Part shown: positions 15,146-15,181 of the stretch, piece after piece
Position numbering within the stretch: position 1 is the first letter of the stretch
Layout of the letters: each line of letters starts with the position of its first letter
NCBI GenBank assembly: GCA_900549235.1
Contig: URNT01000056.1
Span: forward strand, 1 to 15,181
From: an uncultured Clostridium sp.
GTDB lineage: Bacteria > Bacillota > Clostridia > Lachnospirales > Lachnospiraceae
DNA length: 15,181 nucleotides
Reading direction: 5' to 3'
Notes under the pieces: generated by a model
What the model was told of the DNA's origin: nothing
Seen by the model: the letters and a program-made list of their open reading frames with translations, nothing else
Databases searched by the model: none
Made by a program: the position numbers and the translations under genes

Positions 15146-15181
15146 CTGTAAATAAAGATTTAAAAGGTCTTCTATGATAAA

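Noticed and set aside
1..15181. CRISPR arrays, tRNA, rRNA and known riboswitches.
   Set aside because: I saw no regularly spaced repeats, cloverleaf-like sequences or familiar riboswitch cores in the few intergenic gaps, though this was read by eye only.

Overview
The window looks like a chromosomal segment from a low- to mid-GC Firmicute, most likely a Lachnospiraceae-type gut Clostridium. The grounds are strong AGGAGG ribosome sites, GTG starts, dense same-strand operons with 4-base ATGA overlaps, and protein families typical of that group. The genus is inference; no rRNA or other marker is present.

Layout. (1) Bases 1-199 are the right edge of a probable IS3-family (IS150-like) insertion sequence: the end of a short, apparently rearranged transposase reading frame, then a TGTACTGTCCC-type terminal inverted repeat ending at about 199. 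(2) Bases 304-6408 are a four-gene + strand operon. It encodes a cytosolic protein joining a ParB-like N-terminal region to a BMP/PnrA-like ligand-binding domain, a small metallophosphoesterase, a MATE-family exporter, and DNA topoisomerase III. Each junction is an ATGA stop/start overlap, and a hairpin terminator follows at 6440-6482. (3) Bases 6483-6705 are a very A-rich convergent spacer with no supported gene. (4) Bases 6706-7476 encode a DeoR-family repressor on the - strand. (5) Bases 7571-15053 are a divergent seven-gene + strand operon: two tandem DraG-like ADP-ribosylglycohydrolase paralogues, a PfkB-family sugar/nucleoside kinase, a BMP-type lipoprotein, a double-domain ABC ATPase, and two nucleoside-type ABC permeases. 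Terminator hairpins follow at about 15086-15145.

How the right-hand genes may work together. The lipoprotein, ATPase and two permeases form a complete BMP-type (NupNOPQ-like) nucleoside importer. The two DraG-like enzymes and the PfkB kinase supply an N-glycoside hydrolase and a kinase, in place of the phosphorylases and deaminases common in nucleoside operons. The DeoR regulator, transcribed divergently across a 94-base spacer with a dyad at 7504-7532, is placed to repress the operon and sense a phosphorylated sugar product. The set recalls E. coli yegTUVW (transporter, DraG-like protein, PfkB kinase, regulator), but with an ABC importer, a DeoR regulator and a duplicated hydrolase. It is best read as a dedicated route for scavenging a ribonucleoside or ADP-ribose-like N-glycoside of unknown identity. 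This is the most interesting system in the window.

Base composition appears to drop from the left operon to the right one (58% and 45% GC in two left lines counted; 43% and 35% in two right lines). Together with the A-rich boundary, this makes separate histories for the two halves possible.
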